Source: Alitta virens (taxonomy: Eukaryota; Annelida; Polychaeta; Phyllodocida; Nereididae). Taken from it: a DNA stretch of 64,000 bases. A model generated the notes under the pieces. The model worked only from the letters and a program-made list of their open reading frames with translations, was not told where the DNA came from and made no database searches. The number at the start of each line of letters is the position of its first letter. Within the stretch, counting starts at the first letter, position 1. The stretch is taken from assembly GCA_932294295.1 (NCBI GenBank), contig OW028573.1, positions 72,579,829 to 72,643,828 on the forward strand, given 5' to 3'. Both the position numbers and the translations under genes were made by a program. This document shows, one piece after another, positions 1-11,100 of this stretch.

Positions 1-182
1 CAGTTTACCAGTCTTTTCTACTGAATGCTATGGAATTGAGCCATTCAGTGCTGACGTATTCTGGTTTTGGCTCAATAACACCTAGTTTCACCATGTTCAG
101 CTCAGTTTTAATCTCTTCTCGCAGATGAATGGGATATTCCTTGGTGGATTGATCACCGGCTGGGCGTCATCCTTTACCTCAA

Positions 183-639
183 GCCCTTGATGGGCGGGGG
201 CCTAGCTCAGAGGTAGCGCTCTGGGCTTCCAACCGCTGGGTCCCGGGTTCAATTCCCGGTCGAGCCTAAGTTGGATGGCTGTTTCATCCTTCGTCTCATT
301 GCCATGGTCCCTGCCTGTCCTAATTAGCCCAACTGGTGCAGAAACACAGGACGTAAAGCCCTAATCACTCACTCACTCACTCACCTCAAGCCCTTGAAGG
401 TCCTGGGCCTCCACGCGGCGAGGGTGGAAACACTTGGGGTGAAGTCCTCTATTCCCAGTGGCTAAAACAGGACAGTGCGCATTGCACAAGCTGCTCCAGC
501 TATCCAACGCAGACACTTATTGATTTTTTACATGCTTCTGGTTTCTACTACCAACTATAGATAATCAATCTTACCCTAGCCTCTACATAGCCCACTCAGG
601 TGCTGATGAGGCGTTAAACAATAACACTACCTACTACTA
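183..639 (+). mobile_element. Short element with LINE-derived 3' end, copy 1 (interrupted)
   Basis: A roughly 245-bp element starting GCCCTTGAAGGTCCTGGG and ending in GCGTTAAACAATAACACTAC. It is flanked by a 13-bp target-site duplication TCCTTTACCTCAA at 170-182 and 640-652. Its last ~150 bp match the 3' end of the LINE at 3755-4535 (the codons for YPTQTLIDFLHASGFYYQ and the following untranslated tail). The first ~100 bp have no counterpart in that LINE. A tRNA-Gly SINE is inserted eight bases in. A second copy lies at 43745-43994. Confidence 0.8.
191..383 (+). mobile_element. tRNA-Gly-derived SINE, copy 1
   Basis: The 5' part is a tRNA-Gly(TCC)-like head with A box TAGCTCAGAGG and B box GGTTCAATTCC. 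A ~100-bp unique body follows (AAGTTGGATGGCTG to GGACGTAAAGCCCTAATC), then a (TCAC)n tail. A 14-bp target-site duplication CCTCAAGCCCTTGA flanks it at 177-190 and 384-397. It is inserted inside another short element, so it is younger than that element and than the Gypsy around both. The head is not a functional tRNA gene. Confidence 0.92.
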
Positions 640-1070
640 TCCTTTACCTCAATGTGACATTTCCACCGGAACTTGCCAATGCCTTCAAATCGATCAGGGT
701 ATTGTTGTAAAAATTCAGTCTTGTCTCCAAAGGAACTTTGTTGGAAGACATTCAATGTTACCTCATCGACTACATAAACCCTGATAAGTCCCAAGTCATC
801 ATCATCATTGGATACAGGTAACAATAGGTTCCTATGTAGAGTTCGCACTCTACCTGGCCTGGAGAGAGGCTTTACTTTAAATACAGCCACTTCCGGATTG
901 GGTTGGCTGATAACCACATGAATGTCATCCACCCACTTGTCTGCCAACTTTTCCCTACCAGCAGAAGTAGTCTTTCTGATGAGCACTGTGTCTCCTAGCT
1001 GTAACCCGGCTGCTACTGTCATACTTCTCTTTGGCTTTGACTGCTTTCTGTTCCAGTTTCTTTCCAGCAA
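627..1070 (-). pseudogene. Integrase C-terminus fused to RT N-terminus (Gypsy)
   Basis: This 147-codon open frame starts with the integrase C-terminal SH3-like region (LQLGDTVLIRK, ADKWVDD, the final RTLHRNLLLPV). It then continues through an acidic linker without a stop into the region that normally opens a Gypsy RT (FEGIGKFRWKCHIEVK). It is cut at 640-652 by the target site of the short element at 183-639. The RT text resumes at about 180-1 (INPPRNIPF, then REEIKTELNMVKLGVI and TEWLNS in an adjacent frame). So RT follows integrase here, although another RT-RNase H lies upstream. Confidence 0.75.
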
Positions 1071-1077
1071 ATTCTTG

Positions 1078-1922
1078 TCAATATCTCACATGTTCCTGCA
1101 GACCTGAAATGAATTGGGAAAGAGATGTAGGCATAATCTCTGTATCAATGGGCAGAGTAGGTTTTCTGCCAAATATTAATTCATAAGGAGCAAATCCCGT
1201 TGCTTCATGGGGGGTACAGTCATAGGCATGCAAAATTGATGGCAAAAATTCCTTCCATTTTGATTTTTTGTCCTCAGATAGTGTGCCTAGCATCTTTAGC
1301 AATGTCTGATTAAACCTTTCACAGGCACCATTCCCCATGGGATGATAAGGTGTTGTTCTTGACTTTTTCATACCTGTCAGGGAGCAAAATTCCTTGATCA
1401 CCTTGCTCTCAAAATTGCAACCTTGGTCTGTTGGAATACCATACTCGGTTATGAATTTTTGGTACAATGCATGAGCGGTTGTGAGAGCAGACTCGTTTTT
1501 TGTTGGAATGGTCCTTGCAAACTTTGTAAAGTGGTCAGTTATCACCAAAACATGCTCGTACCCTACAGAAGGTTCAACTAGCAAGTAATCCATACACACT
1601 AATTCAAGAAGTTGTGAAGTTATGATTAGAGTAATAGGTGCGGGAGCAGATCTGGTTTTCTGCACACACAACGACGACGCTTCTGAACCATTTGCTCCAC
1701 ATCAGTCACCATGGATGGCCAATAATGCCTAGCTCTATGCAGAGCCAGAGGTTTGTCCCTGCCAGGGTGGCCCATGTGAGAATGAAGTGATTGAAATACA
1801 GCTTTTCTGTGCTTACTTGGAATTACACATTGCAAAACCTCATTGCCTTCATCTTGGAGTCTTCTATATAACACTCCCTTCTTTATCACAAACTTTCCCT
1901 TTTGATTTGTCAGCTTTTGCAC
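1078..1922 (-). pseudogene. Gypsy integrase (zinc finger and catalytic core, broken)
   Basis: The minus-strand frame at 1922-1626 carries the pre-integrase region (KKGVLYRR) and the H-H half of the HHCC zinc-binding domain (HSHMGHPGRDK), with the Cys half slightly frame-damaged (QKRRRCVC). The frame at 1671-1078 is the integrase core: MDYLLVEPS (first catalytic Asp), ITDHFTKF, TDQGCNFES (second Asp region; the residues just before it are shortened), YHPMGNGACERFNQTLL (catalytic Glu) and FAPYELIFGR. One frameshift separates the two frames. It would have inserted element cDNA; now inactive by the frame breaks. Confidence 0.85.
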
Positions 1923-1990
1923 TTCAAATGGTTCAGACTTTAATTTACGATCAGAAATTTTGCAGCTTTGCCATCTAAATGGGCTTTTAC

Positions 1991-3390
1991 CTAACTCAAG
2001 ATGAGGTCGTTATCCTGGCAACCAGCGAGGTCACCACCAAACACATGACTAGGCATTAGCTTACCGGCTGCGTCCTCTTCAACACCTGGGCCTAGAGGCA
2101 ACGCAAGACACCAACCTCCCTTGGTAGCTGAGTGGCATATGGCATTGGACACTTCATGGTCAAGTCGGGACAAAGCATCAGCATCTCTGTGATTGACACC
2201 TGGCTTGTAGAACAATTCAAAATCACAAGAAGACAAATGGGCGAACCACCAGTTGCATCCAATTTCGCTGTTATGAGAACATATGTGAGGGGATTCGTAC
2301 AATGGCCCACTTCAATGCTAGAAATTCCCTCTTGTGGGCAGGGTAGTTTTTTCTGCTGGATTTAACCCTCTACTGGCATAGGCAATGACTTTAAAATTTA
2401 CCCTCTCTCTTCTGGTACAACACAGCGCCCAGACCAGTTCCTGATGCGTCAACATGTAGAACAAATGGTTGGGTATAGTCCGCGAAGGCAAGGACACGTG
2501 CAGTGGTGAGCTTGCCCTTCAGGTTGTTGAATGCATCATCCGCTTCCCTGTAGGGGCGGGGGCCTAGCTCAGAGGTAGCGCTCTGGGCTTCCAACCGCTG
2601 GGTCCCGGGTTCGATTCCCGGTCGAGCCTAAGTTGGATGGCTGTTTCATCCTTCGTCTCATTGCCATGGTCCCTGCCTGTCCTAATTAGCCCAACTGGTG
2701 CAGAAACACAGGACGTAAAGCCCTAATCCCACCCACCCACCCACCCACCATCCGCTTCCCTGAACCACTTGATGGTTCCCTTCCTATCAGCTTCCTTCAA
2801 CGCATCCTGCAATGGCCTGGCAATAGTGCTGAACCTTTCTACAAATCGCTGGTAAAAACTAGCAAACCCTAAAAAAGATGACAGGTCTCTTGCATTCTTG
2901 GAAACTTCCCATTCTTTGACTTAAGCGATTTTCTCATGCCCAAGGTACCTACAATGTGACTTTAAAAACTCAAATTTAGAGGGTTTTAACTTCAAACCAC
3001 AGTCCCTAAGCCTTTGGAATACACCTTTTAAGCATTTTACATGACCTTCAAATGTAGGCGAATACACAAGGATGTCATCAAGAAAAACTACGCACTCCTT
3101 TAAGTGCATGTTGCCTAGGCACTGTTGCATAAATCTTTGAAACTTGCTGTAGCATTCACGGTTCCCATGGGCATGGAATTCCATGCAGTGCGCTCCTTGT
3201 GAGCTTCGTGCATATGAATCTGATAATAACCGGACTTCATATCCAGCTAAGTAAAATACTCGGCACCTGTGAGAGCATCCATGGTTTCCTCTAATCTAGG
3301 CAGACTACTTAAGAGGTTGATCCCTTCATCAACAAAGAAGATTACCAGTTGCTAGACGATGTTTGGGATCACAGTGGTTGATCCATCTAA
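1991..3390 (-). pseudogene. Gypsy reverse transcriptase and RNase H (broken)
   Basis: On the minus strand, about 3330-3180 encodes the RT palm start (a leucine-aspartate-methionine stretch followed by KSGYYQIHM) and 3184-2921 continues with the catalytic FLDDILVYS and the conserved KLKPSKFEF and YLGH motifs. RNase H begins at 2594-2391 (VLHVDASGTGLGAVLYQ). After the SINE at 2551-2748 is skipped, the RNase H tail continues at 2302-1991, ending with GVNHRDADALSRL, the usual Gypsy RNase H end, and a linker. Several stops (one just before LDMKSGYY) and frameshifts make it a pseudogene. Order and spacing from RNase H to integrase are those of a normal Gypsy pol. Confidence 0.85.
2551..2748 (+). 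mobile_element. tRNA-Gly-derived SINE, copy 2
   Basis: Same head and body as copy 1 with very few differences, but the tail is (CCCA)n. It is flanked by a perfect 14-bp duplication CATCCGCTTCCCTG at 2537-2550 and 2749-2762. It interrupts the RNase H region of the Gypsy element. High similarity to copy 1 and intact duplications point to recent mobilisation. The varied simple tails (TCAC, CCCA, CA) fit a LINE partner that does not need poly(A). Confidence 0.92.
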
Positions 3391-3754
3391 TCTTCTAGGT
3401 GCATGTCCTCACTCTGGGCTCCATTGTTCCAAGGGAAAATTAACAAAGTTCAGTGGTGTTGATGAAGAAGTTTTATTCAGCATATAAAACCATATGAAAA
3501 AAACCCTGTAACATGAAAATGCAAGTGTTAACCAAAATATGACAAAATGAATATAGTTTAGATACATTTTCATTATAACAAATAGAAATTTACTTAATTT
3601 CTTTGGTCTCAATTGCAGCTAGTCAGTTGTGTTTTGACTAGTCAATTTTTGGGTGAGCATCATCACCTATTGTGCCAATTGCATGTGGCTAGATGATTTG
3701 TAAACTTTGTTATATTAGAGGCCTGACTGTCTGACAGACTGATGAGTTAAATGG

Positions 3755-4535
3755 TTGATTGATGGGGACTTGCTAGCAGAATTAACAGCTATTTACCTTG
3801 CCTTAAAGAACATCGAGGACTCAGAATCAGATCGTTATGTTATCTGTTCTGATTCCAAATCTTCTCTTCAAGCAATCCAAAATAAACAACTTGATAACCC
3901 TGGGATCTTAGATGTTCTTATTAAGTATTTCTATTTTCACGAATACAAAGACATAGTATTCTGCTGGATTCCTGGACACGCTGGCATTGAAGGGAATGAA
4001 AAAGCAGACCTGGCAGCAAAAAGGGCTCTTACAAAAGAGATAACTGATTTTACCATTCCATACACTGATTTTAAAATGACTATAAAATATTTTATCATGT
4101 CTTGCTGGCAAAGACAATGGAATGAATGTAATAACAACAAGTTGCATTCAATCTTACCTTGCATTCAAAATAAAATACCTAGTAGGTTCAATAATCGCAA
4201 AGATCAAGGAATATATCACAGATGCCTCATAGGACATTCAAGACTTACTCATTTACACCTTTTAGTCAATGAACCAGCACTGGTATGCCAGAGTTGTCGT
4301 TGCCCCCTAACAATCAAACATTTTTTATTAGATTGCACCCACTTACAACGCATTAGAAGACCTCTGTTTCAAGCTACTACCTTACAACATCTCTTTACTA
4401 AATATCCAACCCAGACCATTATTGATTTTTTATATGCTTCTGGTTTCTACTACCAAATATAGATAATCAATCTTAACCTAGAGAGCCTCTACATAGCCCA
4501 CTCAGGTGCTGATGAGGCGTTAAACAATAACTCAC
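3755..4535 (+). mobile_element. LINE 3' fragment: RNase H and C-terminal zinc knuckle
   Basis: An open frame at 3755-4462 (235 codons) is the end of a LINE ORF2. It has an RNase H domain with ELTAIYLALK, CSDSKSSLQAI and CWIPGHAGIEGNEKAD. A C-terminal region with a CXXC...H...C knuckle (CQSCRCPLTIKHFLLDC) follows. RNase H in a non-LTR element points to the I/Nimb/Outcast type. The 3' UTR runs to GCGTTAAACAATAAC and ends in (CA)n near 4535. The copy is 5'-truncated: no RT is found upstream. Its 3' end is shared with the short elements at 183-639 and 43745-43994. Confidence 0.85.
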
Positions 4536-4539
4536 ACAC

Positions 4540-6090
4540 ACACACACATGGGGACTTGCTAAACTGGAGGGGGACTTGCTAAACTGGAGAGAGACTGACT
4601 GACTGACATACGAATCTTGAGACTGACCGACTTACTAAACTGATGACTGACTGACTGGTTCATTAGTTTCACTGATAATATCACTGTTATTGCTCCTGTC
4701 AGGTGATACTCTATAAATAAAAAGATATATATTTAGTGATGTAATGTGAGAGGGGTGCAGCTTGATGAGTAGAACTTCAAGCACAGCTTAGTTTGGTCAA
4801 AATGAGTTATACTTGTTGCATATTTTTACATGGACTGAATTGTGTCTACAGGAATTTTGCCTCAGGAAATCACTTTGTCATCGCATTATTTTAACAACTT
4901 TCACTGTGCATTGATAGATTTACTGACATCATAGCCAAGGCTGAAAAAAAAAAAGCTGAATTGCCAAAATCCAAGGAAACTCAGTGTGTAACATAGTACC
5001 CTATATAATCTAAGAAAGGATTAAACACTGAACCCATATAATAGAAACAAATATATATATATTGAGACGTATGTCTAAAACCCACAAAACACATTAGCTC
5101 TGAAATCAATAGCTCATCTTACTATTTTACATGTTTTCATTTGTACTCCGGAGTTTCAGTGCCCGATTTACAAGGGGGCCAGCAAGGCCATGACCTTTTG
5201 AAGTAAAATACCACTGATTCATGTATCTCAAAATGTAACTTTCATGTTGCATTATTATGAAAACCAGACTGCAATTTGTATCTCAGTTTTTTGTCTTTAC
5301 AATACTGATCAACTTGATATTTCAAACATGTTTGTGGATGGCAGACCAACACCAGAGCACCCACATCCTGAGCTTCATCTGGGGTATGAACAGAAAACTG
5401 CTGTTCCACAGAATCAACCAAAAAAGGCGTAATGTGCCATCCCTACTGCCGAAAAAAGGTTCATTCCTAACTGTTGAAGAAGAGTCCATCAGATGATAAA
5501 GATTGGTGTAAAATCAAATTTACACAAGGATGGGCCAAAGATGTTAATGATAAAAGATACATGTGCACATGTGATGCCATGGACCATGCCATGGACATGT
5601 AGTCCCTTATAACAATTTCGCTAGTCAATGAAGTCATTGAAAAATTGACAAATTCGATCAGTTAACATTTCACATAAACACTCCCATTTCTCTGGTGTTC
5701 ACACATTGCCAGATATCTATTCTTTTTTTATTTTTAAAGAATTTTCTCATGTGTTTACTAACTTTTAAGAACTTGATTTTTATATCTGGTTCATAGGCTG
5801 GGTGTCTTGTGTCACGGATCACATAAAAAATATATACTGAACTTTGAAACTGTATGGCCATGAGATCCCCCAAAATGCAAAACTACACTATTTCTAGACA
5901 TTCTGGCATTGAGTCCATCTTTTATTAGAATGTTTATACAGAACAGTGTTCAATATTTGACCTGATTCCTGATAACACATTGAAGTCTTTCATCAGACTG
6001 TGTGTTGTCTTTGCAATGCCTCGTGCATTGTTATATTAAATGGATAACACATTCATCTTTTGCCAAGTAGGGCCAATTTAACAGGCCTGA
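4540..6090. other. Intergenic stretch, no gene recognised
   Basis: AT-rich sequence with short GACT-rich stretches at 4590-4660, small A runs and one short TA run. The open frames at 5244-5496 and 5670-5873 resemble nothing known, lack splice context and look like chance. Confidence 0.6.
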
Positions 6091-6841
6091 AGGGGCGTTC
6101 ACACTGTCACGTAAGTCAAATATGGGCTATAAGTGGCTCTGTCAATCACAAATAAATATTTTCGACGAGAGTACTTGAGCCAGTCGTAGATAGCTCGGCA
6201 GACGTCCGTCAAACGCCCGGACGTCTGTCAAACGCCTGGACGTCCGTCAAACGCCCGCCAGACATCCGTCAAACGCTCAACAAATGTCCATCAAATGCCA
6301 AACGTCCGTCAGCAAGCATACATAAGGCATTCATGAGGCACTCGTAATTAGATTGCTCGCAGATTGCTTGTAGATTGCTCGTAGATCGCCTGTGCGAGTG
6401 GTTCAAGAATGGGCACGGAAGACGACGGGTGGACGACGGGTGGGCAACGGATGCATTTTACGAGCATTCTACGAGTGGACGTGAGTGGATGGCGCGTACA
6501 TACGGATGGACAGTGGCTACGTATGGCCAAGGATGGCCACGGATGTATGTAAAACGTACGTAAAAAACGCTCGCCTACTGACTCCCAAGGGAGTTACGTT
6601 ACTAATATAAACAATCACTCGTAGAACGTCCGCCAAAGTTTTAAACATGTTTGAAATTTTTCCCTCTCTCTACGGATGCTCTAGAGTGGTCTAGGGTTAC
6701 CAGGTGCATCCTACGGATTAGCGCGAGTATACGTAAAAACTGGGCGAGTGAATCACGTATGGACAAGGATGAGCAAGAGTAAAAAATTGTTTTCATCTGT
6801 GGTCATACGTAGGTCTTATCCTTGACAGTGTGAACGCCCCT
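6091..6841. mobile_element. MITE family A, copy 1
   Basis: The ends are inverted: it starts AGGGGCGTTCACACTGTCAC and finishes with the reverse complement (GACAGTGTGAACGCCCCT). Flanks TGA/TAA may be a mutated 3-bp target duplication. Inside are tandem ~18-bp units built on GACGTCCGTCAAACGCC (about 6190-6305) and ~12-bp CTCGTAGATCG units. No transposase. Two more copies (23864-24327, 28833-29411) share the ends and internal units. The terminal motif and the exact TTA duplication of copy 2 fit a PIF/Harbinger-type element, which remains an inference. Confidence 0.85.
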
Positions 6842-6858
6842 TAAGTCTTTCATAACTC

Positions 6859-7906
6859 GGGGGCGGGGGCCTAGCTCAGAGGTAGCGCTCTGGGCTTCCA
6901 ACCGCTGGGTCCTGGGTTCGATTCCCGGTCGAGCCTAAGTTGGATGGCTGTTTCATCCTTCGTCTCGTTGCCATGGTCTCTGCCTGTCCTAATTAGCCCA
7001 ACTGGTGCAGAAATACAGGACCTAAAGCCCTAATCACACACACACACACAGAATGCTAGTCGTTTCAGCCTTCGACCAGTTCGGCCCGGCCGAAACGACT
7101 CGTTTAAATGAGTCGATTCGGCCTACGAAACAAGTCGGTTCGGCTCCCTATACTTTAGCATTGAAGCCGAACAGACCCGGTTCAGTCTAGGAAATAAGTC
7201 TATTCGGATGCGGATTCGGCCGTCCGCCAAAAAATACTTAATCTGCCCTTATCATCCCCCCCCCCCCCCCCCTGGCGCCGCTAAGAAATAGATTATCTTG
7301 ATAACTAATCATGATAGAATGATGATATTTACACCTATTTGTTGGTGGTAACTCATGAAAAACGTTTGTTATATATATATACATATCTGGATATATATAT
7401 ATATATATATATCTGGATTCATTCTGCCTAATACTTAATATCTGTTTTATTTATGAATAGACAATATATGCCAGTTAATATGAGATTTTTACATGTTCAT
7501 AAACATGCCACAAAACATCCATCATATAAACATCATATGAGATCCAATGCATAGACGTCTACCAGAGTCACTAGCTGAGATCTGAGTGTAGGTCTTTAAG
7601 TTTTCTTTATTATTTCAAGCACAAAGCATTTACAATTGCATTCAATTCTTTCTCTATTCCTTTATCCATGGTCTTTATTATTTCTTCATTCTAGATTGCA
7701 CTTAAAAAAGCAGAAGGCCGAAACGACTCAATTAAACGGCCGAACCGTCTCGTTTTTGAAGTCGATTCGGCTCCTATACAAAAATATAGGAGACCGAATC
7801 GACTTCGCTAAAAGGCCGAATCGACTTCGCTAAAAAGCCGAACCGACTTGTTTTTGGCGAGGCCGAACAGGCTCAAGGCCGAAACGACCTGCTACCCACA
7901 CACACA
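6859..7906 (+). mobile_element. tRNA-Gly-derived SINE, copy 3, split by a MITE in its tail
   Basis: Head and body lie at 6859-7037 and the (CA)n tail begins at about 7034. The 12-bp duplication CTTTCATAACTC is at 6847-6858 but its partner is at 7907-7918. The ~845 bp in between (7052-7897) is another element inserted in the CA tail. The split duplication shows the order of events directly. Head boxes TAGCTCAGAGG and GGTTCGATTCC are intact. Confidence 0.9.
7052..7897. mobile_element. MITE with GGCCGAAACGAC-type terminal repeats
   Basis: The left end GCTAGTCGTTTCAGCCTTCG and the right end (reverse complement TAGCAGGTCGTTTCGGCC) form an inverted repeat of about 35 bp with mismatches. Both ends hold clusters of an alternating subterminal motif, GGCCGAA(A/T)CGACT and its complement AGTCG(A/T)TTCGGCC. 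The middle (about 7240-7690) is AT-rich with a C run at 7257-7273 and (TA)n at 7371-7412. No coding capacity. Such repeated subterminal motifs are usually transposase-binding sites. Confidence 0.75.
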
Positions 7907-7918
7907 CTTTCATAACTC

Positions 7919-8112
7919 CATTTTTAGCCACTGAGACCATACTCCTGGTAGCATTTATTGATAAATATTTGACCACTTAAGATGATAAGCAGGATTCATA
8001 TTAGGCTTTGTCATGGCCTTTTGCCATTAGTAAACTCAAATAGAACAGTTGAACCGATCAATTTAATACTTTGGCTTGTTGATAAATGATCCAGGCGCGT
8101 TATGGTTATCAG
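7919..8112. other. IDO-1 5' flank
   Basis: Short AT-rich stretch between the SINE target site and the TATA-like box. No gene seen. Confidence 0.4.
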
Positions 8113-8120
8113 TATAAATA
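8113..8120 (+). promoter_or_regulatory. Candidate TATA box of IDO-1
   Basis: TATAAATA lies 40 bp upstream of the IDO-1 start codon. A TATA box 25-30 bp upstream of initiation would place the transcript start near 8143-8150, giving a very short 5' UTR. No equivalent box stands out upstream of IDO-2. Confidence 0.45.
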
Positions 8121-8159
8121 CAGCGTTTTTGGGTTTGCTGAACATTTTTCTGTCTCACT

Positions 8160-11100
8160 ATGGCTAAGGTACCAGAGCTCGCTGATTACCACGTTTCAGC
8201 AACGTATGGATTTCTTTTAAAAGATCCCCAGGTGAGACTCAGTTGGTACAGAACTCCGACATACATATTTTTTTTTTCTATTTCTTTATTGACCATGTAT
8301 CATATGAAAAAAATAAAATAAAAATAAATAATTGCATTCTTCGAAATTATCATTAACATTATAATAATTGGTAGTGATGTTTTTTTTCATTATCTGGTAT
8401 ATAAGATTTTAAATATGTGCAAACATTTTCCTCATTTGGAATTTTGAGGTAGAAAACTAATATATATATATATTCTATATATATTCAATATATTAGGATC
8501 CAAAAAGAAATTCTAAAAGTTTTTTTTTTTTTGGTTATATTTTTACAAAGAATAGACAGAAATGTATCAGTAAGTCGAACCCAAACCTTTTGATATCTGT
8601 TGTTCTTTTGATGACAAGGTAAACATATCATGAAGGTAGAACTTATCAGTTCAGTATGGTGGCCGAGGAGTTCACTTCTCGGTGCGGAGGGGAGAGGAGG
8701 AGGGGGGCAAAGTCGTAACTTTCGTTCGACGAAGGTGGGGCGAAACGAGAAGAATGACAAAAAATAATCGGCAAGGGGGGCGGGCTGGCCGGATGCCAAA
8801 GTCCCTTCCCAAGCGGTATGAGAGCCTAAGTAGATTATCTCTACATATGATAATATCATACTTCTACGATGTTTAGGTTGGGTACAATCTTGAGTTAAAA
8901 AAAAATTGCAAAATGCTGCAAATTTACTAAACGTTTCAGGTTAGAAAAATCGCACTTTGGGTCGTTTTCAACTCAAGATTGTATCAAAACTAAAGACTAG
9001 ATATATGATATAAGAGGAGGAGGATGAACCACTCTTACAAAGTTGCAAACCTGCAGTTAATTGAATTAGCCTTCACTTTCGTGAGGCGAAATCTACACTG
9101 TTGAGGGTCAACACTTTAATAGCTCTATTACTTTCGTGGTATAACAGGACCATTACTGTCGTGGTGCGAAGGTATATCTCTGTACGAAAGTGTATTATTG
9201 GAGGGCGAAAGCTTCGTACCAGAAAGTGTACTCCTCGGCCACTATATGATTCAGAGTTATTATGATATTATGCCGTACTTCTTCAAATTTTTCTTTCAAG
9301 AAAACAATATTTTTAATCAAACTGCAAATGACAATTCACGTACACAATTAACAGTGGGGAAAATTCTAAATGAAAGGTAATTATTGATTGTGTTCATGGT
9401 GCTAATAATTGTGTGTTGCAAGAGAGAGTGTGTCATTTGCTTTGCAATTGTATTCCAGAACACCTTGCCAGAGTACTTTGCTACTTGGGAGAACATTGCT
9501 AAAAATGTGATCACATTACTGGAGGAAAGAAAACTTCGCGATGCTGTTCATAATGTAAGCTGTATTTTTGTATCAAATTTGTGAAAAAGATCTACCAGTT
9601 TCAATTATAAGCGCAGGTATTTTAGAAGTTTTGCATAGATAAATAGATCATTAGATCAATAGATAAATAGATAAATCAATAGATAAATAGATAGATAGAT
9701 AAACATGGAAAGTACAGCCCTTAAAGGCAAGTGTTTGTATTCAGTTAAGATAAGATGAAGCAGGTCAAATTTATCCTCATAAATTTTTTATTTTAATTTA
9801 TTTGCCACAATAATGATAGATTAATAAAATGCCCAGTAGGGTTCATTAAATATTGTGTTAATTTTAAAAATCTTTCGTAGATGCCCCTCCTGGACCACAC
9901 TAAACTAAGTGGGTACCGAGAAGTGCGATTTGGCTACACTTGTCTCTGCTTCATCACAAACTGCTACGTTTGGCAAGATGGAGACAAAGGGGCAGTCAAC
10001 AGTCTTCCCCGACAGGTTGCCATTCCTCTGACAGCCTTAGCTGGGTATTTGGGGACCAAACCTGCTCTAGGCTACAACTCTTTACTGCTTTCTAACTGGA
10101 GGAAGATAGACCCAAATGGCCCACTGCATTACACGTAAGTTGAATTGCTTTTAATGGTATTGATGATTTACCATTTGATGGTCATTTGATGATTTTGTGG
10201 CGATATGAAGACTGAAACTTTGCTATGCGGATAATATGTGGCTGCTTTTCAATGTTTTTAAAGCCAAAAAAGAAAAAGCAAACCAACCCTCAGCTGATAA
10301 CTACAAACAAGATAATGCAATTTAATATTAATTACTGACAAAATGTTGAAACTAGGGAACATGTGTGGAGTAGTAATTATATTATTTTTATTAACAGAAC
10401 AACGATTTACTTTACAGAAATACAGATTTCATCATTGAATTCACCAGGGGCCCAGATTTCTTGAATTTCGTCCGAGTAGCCTTTCAGATAGAATTGAGCG
10501 CTGCACCAGGAATGCAGGTAAGATAACTCAGACCACTCAGAGAGAGAAAAAAACATTTTATTTTTATTTTTACTATAAATATTATGGAAATGTAACCTGA
10601 ATGTGTTTGGTTGGTGCAGGCTTGTGTCGATGCTCTGAAGGCTGTTCTGACAGATGATAAAGCAACCATGATCAAGTCCTTGGGGTTAATCAGGAAAGCC
10701 GTGCTGGATATGGAAGAATGCTTTGACATGTTCAGTCAGTGAAATTTGTATTTTACATCAATTGAAGCACACATTTTACGACATAGTGTACCCAGTTATT
10801 TCAAGAAGGCATTGAAACATTATTTGATTACAGTTATAAATCAAAGTCTCTTACCATTGGTTGATGGCACTGACCAAGAACTCCATACATGGAGGGTCTT
10901 TAATGTCTTAAGTCTTACTCTTACTGAAATACACAACAACAAAAAATTTAAAAATACTATATTTTATCACATTCATCACTTTTTTTTTTTTTAATATTGG
11001 TATCTAATTTTTCAATTTCTTTAGAAATGGTGGATCAAGATTACTTTTTCTTCGCAATGGGGCCTTTAACATTGGGGTAAGACATCGTTTTTGCTCCATA

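Larger units (their letters stand above)
1..3420 (-). mobile_element. Decayed Ty3/Gypsy LTR retrotransposon, nested insertions
   Basis: Translated pieces read on the minus strand as reverse transcriptase, RNase H, integrase zinc-binding domain, integrase core and integrase C-terminal domain. Frames change and stops occur between pieces, so the element is dead. No LTR, gag or protease is seen. A second RT N-terminus follows the integrase C-terminus and runs out of the window at base 1, so the pol domains are not in simple single-copy order. Three short elements are inserted: a tRNA-Gly SINE at 2551-2748, a LINE-tailed short element at 183-639, and another tRNA-Gly SINE inside that one at 191-383. 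The RT reading fades near 3400. Confidence 0.85.

Noticed and set aside
195..268. Functional tRNA-Gly gene
   Set aside because: The tRNA-like head is followed by the same ~100-bp body in four places and is flanked by target-site duplications, so it is a SINE head.
6180..6310. CRISPR-like array of 18-bp repeats
   Set aside because: Units are adjacent without unique spacers, lie inside a MITE and the genome is animal.
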